From: an uncultured Phycisphaerales bacterium | GTDB taxonomy: Bacteria; Planctomycetota; Phycisphaerae; Phycisphaerales; UBA1924 | Reading direction: 5' to 3' | Assembly: GCA_937995595.1 (NCBI GenBank) | Contig: CALKJW010000024.1 | Location: 1-56,231 of the forward strand | DNA: 56,231 nt | In this document: in pieces, positions 1 through 8,268 of the stretch | Numbering within the stretch: the first letter of the stretch is position 1 | How the letters are laid out: the number at the start of each line of letters is the position of its first letter | Program-made: the position numbers and the translations under genes | Notes under the pieces: model-generated | What the model saw: only the letters and a program-made list of their open reading frames with translations | Told to the model about the DNA's origin: nothing | Database searches by the model: none

Positions 1-401
1 AACCCCTGGCCGTCGGGCAGCACGACGACGCGGATCGACCGCCCCTTGTACTGGCGGACGATCGCGGAGCCGGCGGCGGGGAGGCGCCGGTCCACCTTCT
101 CCCGTTGGTCGATCGATCGGATTGTGGTTCGGATCTCGCCCGGCTGGGTCGGGCAGACCAGCGTCCTCGGGGCCATCACGCGAACCTCGGCGTCGTCGGC
201 CAGTTCCGCCGCCCGCTTGCGCGCCCGATCGCTCAGGTCCCCCTCCGCGTTGGCCTGCATGCGCCAGGCGATCTTGCGGATCAAGTAGGCGCGGTGTCGC
301 GTGCGGCACGGGTGCCCGTGCAACTCCTCGTACCGCCGGACGAGGTCGCCGGTGGTCATCCGGCCCAAGTCGTCGAGTTGTCGTTGGATCGTGTCCGACA
401 T
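1..401 (-). CDS. DUF2924 family protein, 3' part cut by window edge
   Basis: Partial gene: 133 codons are visible from an ATG at 401 and the frame is open to the left edge. GAGGAG sits 6 bases before the ATG. The N-terminal half is charged and helical; the visible C-terminus contains 'YKGRSIRVVVLPDG', which resembles the small beta-rich element of DUF2924 proteins. Members of that family have no proven function. From memory they often lie next to large serine recombinase genes in mobile regions, so a recombinase may follow to the left, outside the window. It lies 31 bases downstream of the small ORF at 433-639 on the same strand and is probably co-transcribed with it. The family call rests on pattern recall, not on a search. 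Confidence 0.7.
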   Translation of the reverse strand, partial: MSDTIQRQLDDLGRMTTGDLVRRYEELHGHPCRTRHRAYLIRKIAWRMQANAEGDLSDRARKRAAELADDAEVRVMAPRTLVCPTQPGEIRTTIRSIDQREKVDRRLPAAGSAIVRQYKGRSIRVVVLPDGQG

Positions 402-432
402 GGCGTCTCCTCATCGCATCGGCCCGGAGCCC

Positions 433-639
433 CTAACCCGCGGGCCGCGCGGCGACACTGAGGCCGGCATGCGGCGGGAGTTCAAGTCCGCCATCGGAGG
501 ATTCCGCGGGCGGCTCCATGTCCCGGGTGGAACGCGAACGGGCGATGTGAACGGCGCGCATGAGCCCGCAAGCCAGGATGCTCGCGACCTCGGCGTCCCG
601 CTCCGCCGGCGTCATCGTCTCCGGGTCCTTCGTGTTCAC
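433..639 (-). CDS. Small hypothetical protein upstream of the DUF2924 gene
   Basis: 68 residues from a GTG at 639 with GGAG 7 bases upstream. The core 'MTPAERDAEVASILACGLMR' is an acidic amphipathic helix. Similar short ORFs, as I recall them, precede DUF2924 genes in alphaproteobacterial and planctomycete accessory modules. The C-terminal 25 residues look disordered. Translation could instead begin at the internal ATG at 615. Function unknown; the pairing with the DUF2924 gene is the main support that it is real. Confidence 0.55.
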   Translation of the reverse strand: MNTKDPETMTPAERDAEVASILACGLMRAVHIARSRSTRDMEPPAESSDGGLELPPHAGLSVAARPAG

Positions 640-1057
640 GATGCGGCTCCAGGGATGAGCGGCGCGGCCGGCGGGCCGCCGTCTCTGGCTACCTATGCAG
701 TCGCGGCCCGAAGTGCGCGCGACAATGAACCGCGTGCACGGGTGTCGAACGCGGTCGCGCCAGCATCGATGGTGCAACGGTGGGGTTCGCGCGCGCTTCC
801 GCACACGCGACCTCCTGATAACCCCCGCTCGTCCCCGAGAGAGATCCCGAGAGACTTTGGCCGCTTCCGGGCCGGACTCGGCCGCTGGCCATGCACGCCG
901 GTTATCGCGGAGCGCCGCGGAGAGACCTCGGTCGTGTCGGGGAGTGGCGCGCGAACCCCCGCGATTCACGTGCGGGAAAGCGAAAACGCCGCCGAGGTCT
1001 CTCGGCGGCGTTCCCTGAAAACCGAGGGGCCGGCTGCTTTCGCAACCGGCCCGGTAA
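640..1057. other. Non-coding stretch between the accessory module and tRNA-fMet
   Basis: About 420 bases with no convincing gene. Open frames here have arginine-rich, low-complexity translations typical of antisense or intergenic high-GC DNA. The right end holds two hairpins (1027-1052 and 985-1012) that serve the minus-strand tRNA. The word GAGAGACCTCGG at about 919-930 recurs in inverted form at 993-1004. If the module on the left integrated at the tRNA 3' end, its attachment site should lie at or just left of 1058; no direct repeat is visible inside the window. Confidence 0.5.
978..1012 (-). terminator. Rho-independent terminator after tRNA-fMet
   Basis: Perfect 12-bp inverted repeat (AACGCCGCCGAG, 4-base loop) at 985-1012, followed on the minus strand by TTTTCGCTTTC. 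A second stem at 1027-1052 (GGGCCGG/CCGGCCC) lies between it and the tRNA 3' end and may take part in 3' processing. Confidence 0.75.
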
Positions 1058-1131
<74 letters not shown>

Positions 1132-1142
1132 ATCAGGACCGG

Positions 1143-1171
1143 AGCATAGGGGTGGACGGGCTGTGGATCAA
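1143..1171 (-). promoter_or_regulatory. Promoter of tRNA-fMet
   Basis: On the minus strand TTGATC (1171-1166), a 17-base spacer and TATGCT (1148-1143), placing the start of transcription a few bases before the mature tRNA 5' end at 1131. Spacing and position match a housekeeping sigma-70 type promoter. Confidence 0.65.
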
Positions 1172-1463
1172 GGCGGACCAGGAAAGCGCGGACGCCGGAT
1201 CTCAGCGCGGTGGGTGTGCGGAGTTCAGCGTTCGAAATGCGGAGCGTGCCGCGAGGATCGTGGGTGGGTCGAAGGTCGTGGGCGGGCCGATGAGCGCCGC
1301 GCGGGACCCCACACCCGCAACCCGAAGCCCCGAAGCCCGGAGCAGGACCCACGCCCGGAGCCCCAAAGCCCCAGCGCCGGACGCTGAAACCCACGGTCCA
1401 GCCCAGCGCGCGCAGCCGTCCGCGGCTTCGACCCTTGCGCGCGTCCCCAACCGCCGCGCTCCC

Positions 1464-1469
1464 TACACT
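1464..1469 (+). promoter_or_regulatory. -10-like element TACACT before purD
   Basis: TACACT ends 7 bases before the purD ATG, and no Shine-Dalgarno sequence is present. The predicted transcript start would fall at or next to the start codon, giving a leaderless mRNA. The same arrangement is seen at several other genes in the window. Confidence 0.5.
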
Positions 1470-1476
1470 CCGCCCG

Positions 1477-2790
1477 ATGACGCAGAATCGCGAATCGGTC
1501 AACGTCATGCTCGTCGGTGGCGGCGGGCGCGAGCACGCGCTGGCGTGGAAACTCCGCCAGTCGCCGCGGCTGGGCAACCTGTTTGTCACCAACCCGGAGA
1601 ACCCCGGCCTTGCCGCGCTGGGCCGGCCTGTCGATGCCCCCATCGACATCCGCGCGCCATTCCAGATCCAGCGTTTCTGCGACAAGAACCGCATCGGGCT
1701 GGTGGTCATCGGCCCTGAAGAGCCGCTCGCGGCGGGCCTTGCCGACGTCCTCGCCGCGCCGGGCCGCGCGGTCTTCGGCCCCACCGCCGCGGGCGCGCGG
1801 CTCGAAGCCGACAAGGCCTGGGCCAAGCAGTTGATGCGTGCGGCCAGCGTGCCCATGGCCGACGGCCGCACGTTCACCGACCCCGCCGCGGCGAAGATGT
1901 ACATCGAGACCCGCGAGGACCCGCCGGTGGTCAAGGCCTCGGGCCTGGCCAAGGGCAAGGGCGTGATCGTGCCGCAGACGATGGCCGAAGCGCTCGACGC
2001 GATCGACCGCATCATGATCAAGCGCGAGTTCGGCGACGCGGGCCGTTCGGTCGTGGTCGAGGAGCGCCTCGAAGGCCACGAGGCCTCGGTGCTCGCGCTG
2101 GTCGACGGCCGCACGATCTACGTGCTCGAAGCGTGCCAGGATCACAAGCGTCTGGGCGACAACGACACCGGCCCCAACACCGGCGGCATGGGCGTCTACT
2201 GCCCCGGCGGCATCACCGACGACGCGACCATCGCGCAGGTGCAGGCCGAGGTGCTCGTGCCGACGCTCGACGCGCTGCGGTGCGACGGCGTCGACTTCCG
2301 CGGCGTGCTGTACGCGGGGCTGATGATCACGCCCGGCGGGCCCAAGGTGCTGGAGTTCAACACGCGCTTCGGCGACCCCGAGTGCCAGGCGCTCATGGCG
2401 CGCTTCGACGCCGACCTGCTCGAGGTGCTGCTGGCCACGGCGACGCGACGTCTGGACGAGGTCGAGATCAACTGGAAACCCGCCGCGAGTTGCTGCGTCG
2501 TCATCGCCAGCGAGGGCTACCCGGTCAACCCGCGCACGGGCGTGCCGATCGAGGGCATCGACGCCGCGGCGGCGGTCCCCGGCGTGCAGGTCTTCCACGC
2601 GGGCACGAAGCGCGACGCGACCGGCGCGATCGTGACGGCGGGCGGGCGCGTGCTGAACGTGGTCGGCGCTGGCGACAGCCTCGCCGAGGCGCGTGCGCTG
2701 GCGTACCGCGCGGCGGACCTGATCCGATTCACCGGCAAGGTGATGCGGCGCGACATCGGCGCGCGGGCGCCCGCGCTCGCCGGGCAATGA
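1477..2790 (+). CDS. purD: Phosphoribosylamine-glycine ligase
   Basis: 437 residues, the usual length for PurD (GAR synthetase), which joins 5-phosphoribosylamine and glycine with ATP hydrolysis in the second step of de novo purine synthesis in the cytosol. The N-terminal motif 'VGGGGREHAL', the ATP-grasp segment with 'KASGLAKGKGV', 'NTGGMGVYCP' and 'LEFNTRFGDPECQ' are all present and intact. The start at 1477 is chosen because TACACT lies 7 bases upstream and the longer TTG-initiated frame would only add a low-complexity tail. It stands alone; the next gene begins 146 bases downstream with its own ribosome-binding site. Confidence 0.95.
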   Translation: MTQNRESVNVMLVGGGGREHALAWKLRQSPRLGNLFVTNPENPGLAALGRPVDAPIDIRAPFQIQRFCDKNRIGLVVIGPEEPLAAGLADVLAAPGRAVFGPTAAGARLEADKAWAKQLMRAASVPMADGRTFTDPAAAKMYIETREDPPVVKASGLAKGKGVIVPQTMAEALDAIDRIMIKREFGDAGRSVVVEERLEGHEASVLALVDGRTIYVLEACQDHKRLGDNDTGPNTGGMGVYCPGGITDDATIAQVQAEVLVPTLDALRCDGVDFRGVLYAGLMITPGGPKVLEFNTRFGDPECQALMARFDADLLEVLLATATRRLDEVEINWKPAASCCVVIASEGYPVNPRTGVPIEGIDAAAAVPGVQVFHAGTKRDATGAIVTAGGRVLNVVGAGDSLAEARALAYRAADLIRFTGKVMRRDIGARAPALAGQ

Positions 2791-2936
2791 CCCGCGACGC
2801 CCCGCGACGCCCCGCGCAACGCCGCGGGGGCGGCGATCGGGCCTAGCATCCGCCGCGGCGTGCCGCGCGTTCGTGGACGGGTCTGTCAACGCTTCCCCCC
2901 GGGCGAGAGCCCGGGCGCTCGAGGAAGGATTCGCCG

Positions 2937-3905
2937 ATGCTCCCCAAGCCTCCCGCCCGAGAGGGTTCGCTCGGTTTTCTCTATCTGCCGCCGTACCGTG
3001 TGCAGGGCACGTCGGTCGCGGGGGAGGCGACCGTCATCGCCGTGCCGGAACTGGACCTGTGCTTCGACATGGGCTGCTGCCCGCGCGCGGTGCTGTCGAG
3101 CAAGATGGTCTGCGTCTCGCACGGCCACATGGACCACGTCGGCGGGCTGGCGTACTACTGCTCGCAGCGGTACTTCCAGGGCATGGGCGAGGGCACGATC
3201 GTGTGCGACGCGCGCATCGCGCCCGCGATCGAGCGCATGATGGCCGGCTACGTCGAACTCGAGCGGCAGAACACGCCGTACAAACTGGTCGCGCTCAAGA
3301 ACAACGACGAGATCCCGCTCAAGGCCAACATCGTGCTCCGCGCGGTCGAGGTCGAGCACACCGTCCCCGCGATGGGCTACGTCGCCGTCGAGAAGCGCAG
3401 CAAACTCAGGGAAGAACTGGTCGGCACGCCACAGGAGAAACTCCGCGAACTCAAGGACCGAGGCGTCGAGATCACGCGGCAGTTCCAGATCCCGCTCGTC
3501 GCCTACATGGGCGACACCGCGCCCGGCCCGCACCTGGTCCGCGAAGACGTCCGCAAGGCCCAGATCGTCATCTGCGAGTGCACCTTCACCGAAGAGGACC
3601 ACGCCGAACGCGCCAAGGTCGGCATGCACATGCACGCGGAGGCCATCGCCGAGTGGCTGGGCGTGCTGGAGTGCCAGCACCTTGTGCTCGTGCACATCTC
3701 GCGGCGGACAAACCTCGCCGTCGCGCGCAAGCGCATCATGGACCTTATCGGCCCCGAGAAGGCCGCGAAGGTGCACCTGCTCATGGACCACCGCTTCAAC
3801 CGAGAGCGCTACGAGCGGCAGGTGGCCGAGGCCGGCGGGGCGCAAGCCGCTGCCAAGGACGCCGGCACCGAGCCCGCCCCGCGGCAAACCAAGCAGCGGG
3901 CCTGA
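2937..3905 (+). CDS. RNase Z-like metallo-beta-lactamase-fold hydrolase
   Basis: 322 residues with a strong GAGGAAGGA ribosome-binding site. The zinc motif is H62-G-H64-M-D66-H67. Further ligands expected for the RNase Z branch are visible: H141 in 'EHTVPAMGY', D193 in 'YMGDT' and H253 in 'LVHISRR', the last corresponding to the conserved HFS/RY motif of tRNase Z. A tRNA 3'-end processing role would fit, and tRNAs in this window lack encoded CCA, but the long insert around residues 150-185 and the overall divergence leave another hydrolase function possible. The C-terminal 25 residues are Ala/Pro/Lys rich and likely disordered. Confidence 0.8.
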   Translation: MLPKPPAREGSLGFLYLPPYRVQGTSVAGEATVIAVPELDLCFDMGCCPRAVLSSKMVCVSHGHMDHVGGLAYYCSQRYFQGMGEGTIVCDARIAPAIERMMAGYVELERQNTPYKLVALKNNDEIPLKANIVLRAVEVEHTVPAMGYVAVEKRSKLREELVGTPQEKLRELKDRGVEITRQFQIPLVAYMGDTAPGPHLVREDVRKAQIVICECTFTEEDHAERAKVGMHMHAEAIAEWLGVLECQHLVLVHISRRTNLAVARKRIMDLIGPEKAAKVHLLMDHRFNRERYERQVAEAGGAQAAAKDAGTEPAPRQTKQRA

Positions 3906-3969
3906 CCAAGTGCGCGTGTGGGTCACCGCCACATTCAGTCGGGGTCGGCTTTCCGATTTCTGTGCATCC

Positions 3970-3997
3970 GGTGGGGCAGGCGTCTCGCCTGCCCACC
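3970..3997. repeat. REP-like palindrome
   Basis: Inverted repeat of 12 pairs with one bulged G and a TCT loop: left arm GGTGGGGCAGGCG, right arm CGCCTGCCCACC. No T-tract follows, so it is not a plain terminator. Palindromes of this type (GGCAGGCG...CGCCTGCC) are, to my recollection, dispersed in planctomycete genomes; copy number cannot be judged from this window. Confidence 0.55.
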
Positions 3998-4051
3998 ACA
4001 CCCGCACCCCGCGCTCGCGTTGATGACCGAGTCTCATCCCCAACGGGGAGA

Positions 4052-4068
4052 GGTCGGCAACGCCGACC
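4052..4068. repeat. Short perfect palindrome
   Basis: GGTCGGC, AAC loop, GCCGACC. It lies 54 bases from the larger palindrome at 3970-3997 in the same intergenic region, suggesting a mosaic of palindromic units. Confidence 0.45.
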
Positions 4069-4115
4069 CTCGGGGCCCGACTCTCCCCCGACGGCCGAAC
4101 ATGCCGCCCGTGCAG

Positions 4116-4146
4116 TTGCCAACAGGCGCCCCTCGCCGCCTATACT
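4116..4146 (+). promoter_or_regulatory. Promoter of tRNA-Ala
   Basis: TTGCCA (4116-4121), a 19-base spacer, and TATACT (4141-4146). The mature tRNA starts 56 bases after the -10 element, so a 5' leader must be trimmed by RNase P. Confidence 0.55.
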
Positions 4147-4202
4147 CCGGCCCCGTCGCGGCGAGCCTGCAAGGGCGACCCGCGCCGGGCACAACCAGAC
4201 AC

Positions 4203-4275
4203 GGGGCGGTAGCTCAGTTGGTAGAGCGCATCGTTCGCAATGATGAGGTCGGGAGTTCGACTCTCCTCCGCTCCA
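4203..4275 (+). tRNA. tRNA-Ala (anticodon CGC)
   Basis: 73-nt cloverleaf with acceptor stem GGGGCGG/CCGCTCC, D-loop AGTTGGTA, anticodon loop TTCGCAA (anticodon CGC at 4236-4238) and T-loop TTCGACT. The G3-T70 wobble pair, the universal alanine identity element, is present. Discriminator A, no encoded CCA. Confidence 0.95.
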
Positions 4276-4285
4276 CTTGCCCGTA

Positions 4286-4316
4286 AACCCCTGCGAAAGC
4301 AGGGGTTGTTCGTTGT
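4286..4316 (+). terminator. Rho-independent terminator after tRNA-Ala
   Basis: Nine-bp stem AACCCCTGC with a GAAA tetraloop, followed by GTTCGTTGTTG. It lies 10 bases after the tRNA 3' end. Facing it from the other side is the 3' end of flgH. Confidence 0.75.
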
Positions 4317-4347
4317 TGACCGGCGACTTGGCCGGGGCCCGGGCCGC

Positions 4348-5139
4348 TCAGAAGTTGAAGATCGCGTCCAGCACGCGCGGGATCAGGCCCTTTTCGCCCG
4401 CCTTCTTCACCTGTCCGTCGTGCTCGATCTTCATCACGAAGTTGGCCAGTTGGGTCGACTGGATCGTGTTGCTCTTGGTGATGTCGTCGGCGCGGCACAG
4501 GCCCGAGAGGACCATCGTCTTGGTCTCCTCGTCGGTCTGCGTGTGCCGGCGCGCTTCGAGCAGCAGCGTGCCGTTGGGCTTCACCTCGATCACCGTCGCC
4601 GCGATGCGCATGGTCAGCCGGTCCTTGCGCTCAAACTCGCCCTCGCCCTTGAAGTTGTTGCCCGCGCCGGCCTCTACGCCGACGGGCAGCCCCGTCGAGT
4701 CGCCCTCGCGCAACTGCGCTTCGAGCAGGTGCCGAAGCGACGGGAACCGCTTGAGTTCGGCCTTCAGGTCGAACTTCTTCTTGGTGTCCAGCGTCTGTTC
4801 GAGTTTCTGCGTGCTGACCTCGTTGATGATGATCTCGACCAGGTCGTGCTTGGCCCACTGGCGCGGCGGCGGGGGGGTCACGGCGAAGAGGCTCACGCTC
4901 TCGAGCACCTGCGCCGCGGGCTGCGCCCCGGCGCGCGGCGTCGCGGCGACGCCTGGCGTCGCGGTCGGCGGTTGCTGTCCCTGTGGCGTGCCGTCCGGCG
5001 CGGGGTGCGACGCCGGCGCGGGCGGCACGGGCGCGTTGGGACGCGGAGCGGAACGGTCCAGAAGCCCCTGCGCAGAGGCGGGCGATGCGAGCGCCGCGGT
5101 CATGCACGCCGCGGCGAGAAGTGAAGGTGTGTGCCGCAT
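4348..5139 (-). CDS. flgH: Flagellar L-ring protein FlgH
   Basis: 263 residues from ATG 5139, with AGAGGA upstream. An N-terminal secretion signal ending 'SPASAQG' is followed by a Pro/Ala-rich linker (about 25-75) and the FlgH core, which includes 'VSLFAVTP', '[11 protein letters not shown]', '[13 protein letters not shown]', '[16 protein letters not shown]' and the aromatic end 'AIFNF' typical of the family. FlgH forms the outer-membrane ring of the basal body. There is a Cys at residue 12 but no good lipobox, so unlike enterobacterial FlgH it may not be a lipoprotein. It is the last gene of the minus arm, 83 bases after flgA. Confidence 0.92.
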   Translation of the reverse strand: MRHTPSLLAAACMTAALASPASAQGLLDRSAPRPNAPVPPAPASHPAPDGTPQGQQPPTATPGVAATPRAGAQPAAQVLESVSLFAVTPPPPRQWAKHDLVEIIINEVSTQKLEQTLDTKKKFDLKAELKRFPSLRHLLEAQLREGDSTGLPVGVEAGAGNNFKGEGEFERKDRLTMRIAATVIEVKPNGTLLLEARRHTQTDEETKTMVLSGLCRADDITKSNTIQSTQLANFVMKIEHDGQVKKAGEKGLIPRVLDAIFNF

Positions 5140-5222
5140 GGTCTGTTCCTCTTGGCGCCGAGTGAGCGGGCCGGGTTGGTGCGGGCGCGCGTGGCTGCGT
5201 GCGTGTTCACGAGTGGGGGAGA

Positions 5223-6326
5223 TCAGTCCGTCGCGCCGGGTCCGGCGAGCATCACGGCGCGCCCGGGGCCGGCGATCCGCGCGGCGAACGAGTCCTCCGC
5301 GCCGTCCATGCGAAACGTGATGACCTCGCCCTCGCGTCCGGATTCCAGCGCGCGGGCCCGCGCCTGCACCGCCACCGCGCCCGAGAGGCAGTGCACGTAC
5401 ACCACGTCGCCGCGCCGGACGACGATCGGGGCCTCGACGTCCGAGGGCGCGACGATGTCGCCGTCCTTGATGCGGTTCCGCGCGACGGCGCCGACGATGC
5501 TCTCGCGCGGCGGCGAGGCCGAGCGCGTCGCCCCCGGCGCGAGCCAGCGCCGCTCGGGGCGGATGTCCGAGTCGCTGATCGTCTCGCGCCGGTCGATGGT
5601 GCGCTGCGCGACGAACACCTCGCGCAGCACGAGCACGTCGAGCGTGACGCGGTGCTCGGCGACGACGCGGTCGCCGTCGTAGACGGTGGCACGCACCGGC
5701 ACGCGGGACGAGGAAGGCGACGCCGCGGGCCGCACCTCGACCGCGTGCTTCTCGGCGACACCGGCGTCGAGCGCCGCGGCGTCGGCGGGGTCGATGGCCA
5801 GTTGCAGTTCGGCGGGTCGAACGCCGTAGTGCGCGGCGAGCCGCCGCGCGACGGCCTTGGCGATCGTCGGGGGGCCGGAGACGTCCACGACGGCGTAGCG
5901 CGGGCCCTCGCGCTGCGGGCGGGCGGGCGCGGGCTGCGCCGGCGGGGCCGGCCGTTGGAGCACGCACGCCGAGCCGTGGAGCGTCACGCGGCCCCAGTTC
6001 GCGCCGGCGCGGTCGAGCGCGGCGCGAACCTCGGCGACGGTCACCCGCTCTCGCCCGGCCGCGCTGTCGGCGACGACGACCGCGCCCCACCCGGCCGCGT
6101 CGTCGCCAATGACGTCGGCCACGTCGGCGAGTCTCACGGCGCTCGTCGCGTCGGGCAGCAGCGCCGCTGCGCGGAGCGAGACGGTGGTCTGGGCGTGGGC
6201 CGTGCGCGCCGGCGCGAGCAGCGCGAGCGCGCCGGCGACCAGCGCGATCAGCACGCGGAGCAGTGGCCGAAGCGGCACGCGTGCGGCAGAACTGTGATGG
6301 GCCGCGGCGGTGGTGGGGGTGGTCAC
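5223..6326 (-). CDS. flgA: Flagellar P-ring assembly chaperone FlgA
   Basis: 367 residues. A hydrophobic signal (about 20-42) ends 'ARTAHAQ'. The C-terminal half carries the SAF/ChapFlgA core, with 'IDRRETISDSDIRPERRWL', 'VGAVARNRIKDGDIV', 'VVRRGDVVYVHCLSGAV' and 'ARALESGREGEVITFRM'. FlgA is a periplasmic chaperone for P-ring assembly by FlgI, which is encoded in the divergent arm. It is longer than the roughly 220-residue enterobacterial protein because of an N-terminal region (45-190) with a Pro-rich stretch. It starts 4 bases after the flgG stop, implying translational coupling. Confidence 0.9.
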   Translation of the reverse strand: MTTPTTAAAHHSSAARVPLRPLLRVLIALVAGALALLAPARTAHAQTTVSLRAAALLPDATSAVRLADVADVIGDDAAGWGAVVVADSAAGRERVTVAEVRAALDRAGANWGRVTLHGSACVLQRPAPPAQPAPARPQREGPRYAVVDVSGPPTIAKAVARRLAAHYGVRPAELQLAIDPADAAALDAGVAEKHAVEVRPAASPSSSRVPVRATVYDGDRVVAEHRVTLDVLVLREVFVAQRTIDRRETISDSDIRPERRWLAPGATRSASPPRESIVGAVARNRIKDGDIVAPSDVEAPIVVRRGDVVYVHCLSGAVAVQARARALESGREGEVITFRMDGAEDSFAARIAGPGRAVMLAGPGATD

Positions 6327-6330
6327 GGCG

Positions 6331-7137
6331 TCACCTCCTCAACTGCGCCACGGCGCGGAGCACTTCGTCCGCCGCGCGGATGGTGTTCGAGTTCATCTCG
6401 AACGCCCGCTGCACGCGGATCAGGTGGATCAGTTCGTTCGTCGGATCGACGTTCGAACTCTCGTAGTACCCCTGCAGGATGGTGCCGAACGCGTCGGTGC
6501 CCGGCTCGCCCTCGATGGGCGGCCCGCTCGCGGCGGTCTCGACGAACAGGTTCTCGCCGACGGACTTCAGGCCCCACGGGTTGACGAAGTTGGCCAGTTG
6601 CAGCTGGCCGACGTCCTCGGGTTCGGCGACGCCGGGGCGCTTCACGAGCACGCGTCCGTTGGCGTCGATCTGGATGTCCTCGACGTCGCCGTCGATGGTG
6701 ATGCCGTCGGCCAGCCGTCGGCCCTGGTCGGTGGCGAGGACCAGTTCGCCGTCGGAGTTGAGCGCCAGTTGCCCGCTGCGCGTGTAGGCGACGCCGCCGA
6801 CCCCGCGCGCGTCCTCGACCTGCACCCGGAGAAAGCCGTTGCCCTGAATGAAGATGTCGAGCTTGTTGCCCTTGATGGGGTTGCCGGAGGTGAAGTCGAA
6901 CTCCGTGCCCGAGACCTTCACGCCCAGGCCGACCAGCAGGCCGGTGGGCCGCTGGTCGTCGTTGGCGTTGCGTACGCCCGGCTGGCTCTGCTCGATGTAG
7001 AGCAGGTCCTGGAAGTTGGCGCGGCTGGCCTTGAAGCCCGCCGTGTTCACGTTCGCGAGGTTGTTCGAGATGACGTCCAGCGCGGTGTTGAGCGCCGAGA
7101 GGCCGGACGCGGCGGACTGGAGGGAAACAAGGGCCAT
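6331..7137 (-). CDS. flgG: Distal rod protein FlgG
   Basis: 268 residues, close to the standard 260. The N-terminal rod motif 'LDVISNNLANVNTAGFKASR' and C-terminal 'GYYESSNVDPTNELIHLIRV' with 'RAFEMNSNTIRAADEVLR' are the signatures of FlgG-type axial proteins. The body has the FlgG-specific 'LGVKVSGTEFDFTSGNP' and 'DIFIQGNGFLRV'. FlgG polymerises as the distal rod crossing the periplasm inside the P and L rings encoded nearby. It lies 27 bases downstream of flgF. Confidence 0.95.
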   Translation of the reverse strand: MALVSLQSAASGLSALNTALDVISNNLANVNTAGFKASRANFQDLLYIEQSQPGVRNANDDQRPTGLLVGLGVKVSGTEFDFTSGNPIKGNKLDIFIQGNGFLRVQVEDARGVGGVAYTRSGQLALNSDGELVLATDQGRRLADGITIDGDVEDIQIDANGRVLVKRPGVAEPEDVGQLQLANFVNPWGLKSVGENLFVETAASGPPIEGEPGTDAFGTILQGYYESSNVDPTNELIHLIRVQRAFEMNSNTIRAADEVLRAVAQLRR

Positions 7138-7164
7138 GTGGGTCTCACAACAGAGTGACTGCTC

Positions 7165-7935
7165 TCAGTTCACGCGGCCGAGCGAGGAGATCGCGCGGCC
7201 CGCCAGTTCGTCGTGCATCTGCATCATGCGCAGGCTCGCGCTCGCGGCGTTCGCGGCGTCCTGCACGGCCATCATCGCCGCGACCGGGTCCACCGCGGAG
7301 TTCTCCACCGCGTGCTGCACCACCTGCCCGGCGGCGCGCACGCGACCCGCGGCCGACGACGCGGCGAACAGGTTGTCGCCCTGCTTGCGGAGCGTGCGGC
7401 GGTCGGCAAAGTCGGCAAGGCCCAGGCGCGCGATTTCGCGGCCGCCCTGGATCACCGAGCCGTCGCCGTCGATGACCACCTTCTGCCGCGGGTCGAGTCG
7501 GATCGGCCGGTCGTTGTCGTCGAGCACCTGCGCCCCTCCCGCGGCCATGACGAGGTACCCGTCGCGCCCGCGGACAAACCGCCCGTCGCGCGTGAAGCGG
7601 ACGTCCTGCGGGCCGTCGCGCCCCGAGCCGACAACGAAGAACCCGTCGCCCCGGATGGCCACGTCGAGTTCGTTGCCGGTGGTCTGCAGCGCGCCCTGCT
7701 TGAAGGAGGTCCGCGTCGGCGCCAGCAGCACGCCCGCGCCCAGCCGCTCCAGCAGTTTGTTCGAGGGCAGGTGGAAGAGGTGGTCCTCGACTCGCGACGC
7801 CTCGCGCGGCACGGTCGCGCCCACGTCGAGTTTGAAGCCGACGGTGTTGATGTTGGCGAGGTTGTTGGCCGCGACGTCCTGGCGGTGCATCGCCGCGAGA
7901 ACCCCGGAAGCGCCGATCGCGTAGCCGTAGTTCAC
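7165..7935 (-). CDS. flgF: Flagellar hook-basal body protein, FlgF type
   Basis: 256 residues with the axial-protein N-terminus 'QDVAANNLANINTVGFK' and the core 'FKQGALQTTGNELDVAIRGDGFFVV'. The C-terminal helix is less canonical ('ENSAVDPVAAMMAVQDAANA') than in FlgG. Position before flgG supports a proximal-rod role (FlgF). Its start codon overlaps the stop of the preceding 69-aa gene by ATGA, so the two are translationally coupled. The FlgF rather than FlgG-paralogue name is inference from position and length. Confidence 0.85.
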   Translation of the reverse strand: MNYGYAIGASGVLAAMHRQDVAANNLANINTVGFKLDVGATVPREASRVEDHLFHLPSNKLLERLGAGVLLAPTRTSFKQGALQTTGNELDVAIRGDGFFVVGSGRDGPQDVRFTRDGRFVRGRDGYLVMAAGGAQVLDDNDRPIRLDPRQKVVIDGDGSVIQGGREIARLGLADFADRRTLRKQGDNLFAASSAAGRVRAAGQVVQHAVENSAVDPVAAMMAVQDAANAASASLRMMQMHDELAGRAISSLGRVN

Positions 7936-8141
7936 GGCGCGCCCCCTTCCCGCGCGGCCGCGCCGGGCGCGGCGGCGTTGCGCGTTTCGGGCGAAACCTG
8001 CGCCACGTGCAGCGCGGCGGCTGCGCGGGCCAGCACGATCAGCCGCAGGCCCAGCGCCTGGTCGCGCGGCAGGTCGCGCAGCAGCGCGGCGGTCGGCGCG
8101 CCGTCAAAGTCCAGCGTTTCACGCGGTTCGGCGTAGCACAT
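7932..8141 (-). CDS. Small unknown protein heading the flgFGAH operon
   Basis: 69 residues from ATG 8141 (GAGGT about 9 bases upstream). It overlaps flgF by four bases (ATGA), strong evidence that it is translated. The sequence has an acidic N-terminus, a leucine-rich helix 'LPRDQALGLRLIVLARAAAALH' shortened here to residues about 24-44, and an Ala/Gly/Pro-rich tail. No signal peptide, cysteine pair or known domain is recognised. A role in rod export or assembly is suggested only by position. Confidence 0.6.
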   Translation of the reverse strand: MCYAEPRETLDFDGAPTAALLRDLPRDQALGLRLIVLARAAAALHVAQVSPETRNAAAPGAAAREGGAP

Positions 8142-8268
8142 CGTTGCGGCACCTCGTCGCCGCGGCGCGGTGCGCACAAGCGCGCACCCGCCGGGCGAAG
8201 GGCCGGCAGATCAATCGGTGTGCCAGTTCGCCGCCCGCCGCCGACGCAGCGTGCCAGAAATGAAGGGC

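Larger units (their letters stand above)
1132..1476. other. Intergenic region between tRNA-fMet and purD
   Basis: 345 bases holding the tRNA-fMet promoter at the left end and the purD -10 element at the right end. The middle (about 1300-1380) is an imperfect repeat of short words such as CCCGAAGCC and CCCGGAGC, resembling degenerate tandem repeats rather than coding DNA. No gene seen. Confidence 0.5.
3906..4202. other. Intergenic region with palindromic repeats before tRNA-Ala
   Basis: No gene. It contains two palindromes (3970-3997 and 4052-4068, listed separately), then the tRNA-Ala promoter at 4116-4146 and a 56-base tRNA leader. Confidence 0.6.

Noticed and set aside
775-830. Sequence with 'GGGGTTCG' and 'CGACCTCCTGATAAC' resembling the 3' half of a tRNA gene on the minus strand
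   Set aside because: No acceptor stem, T-loop or anticodon stem can be paired; likely chance or a decayed fragment too degraded to call.
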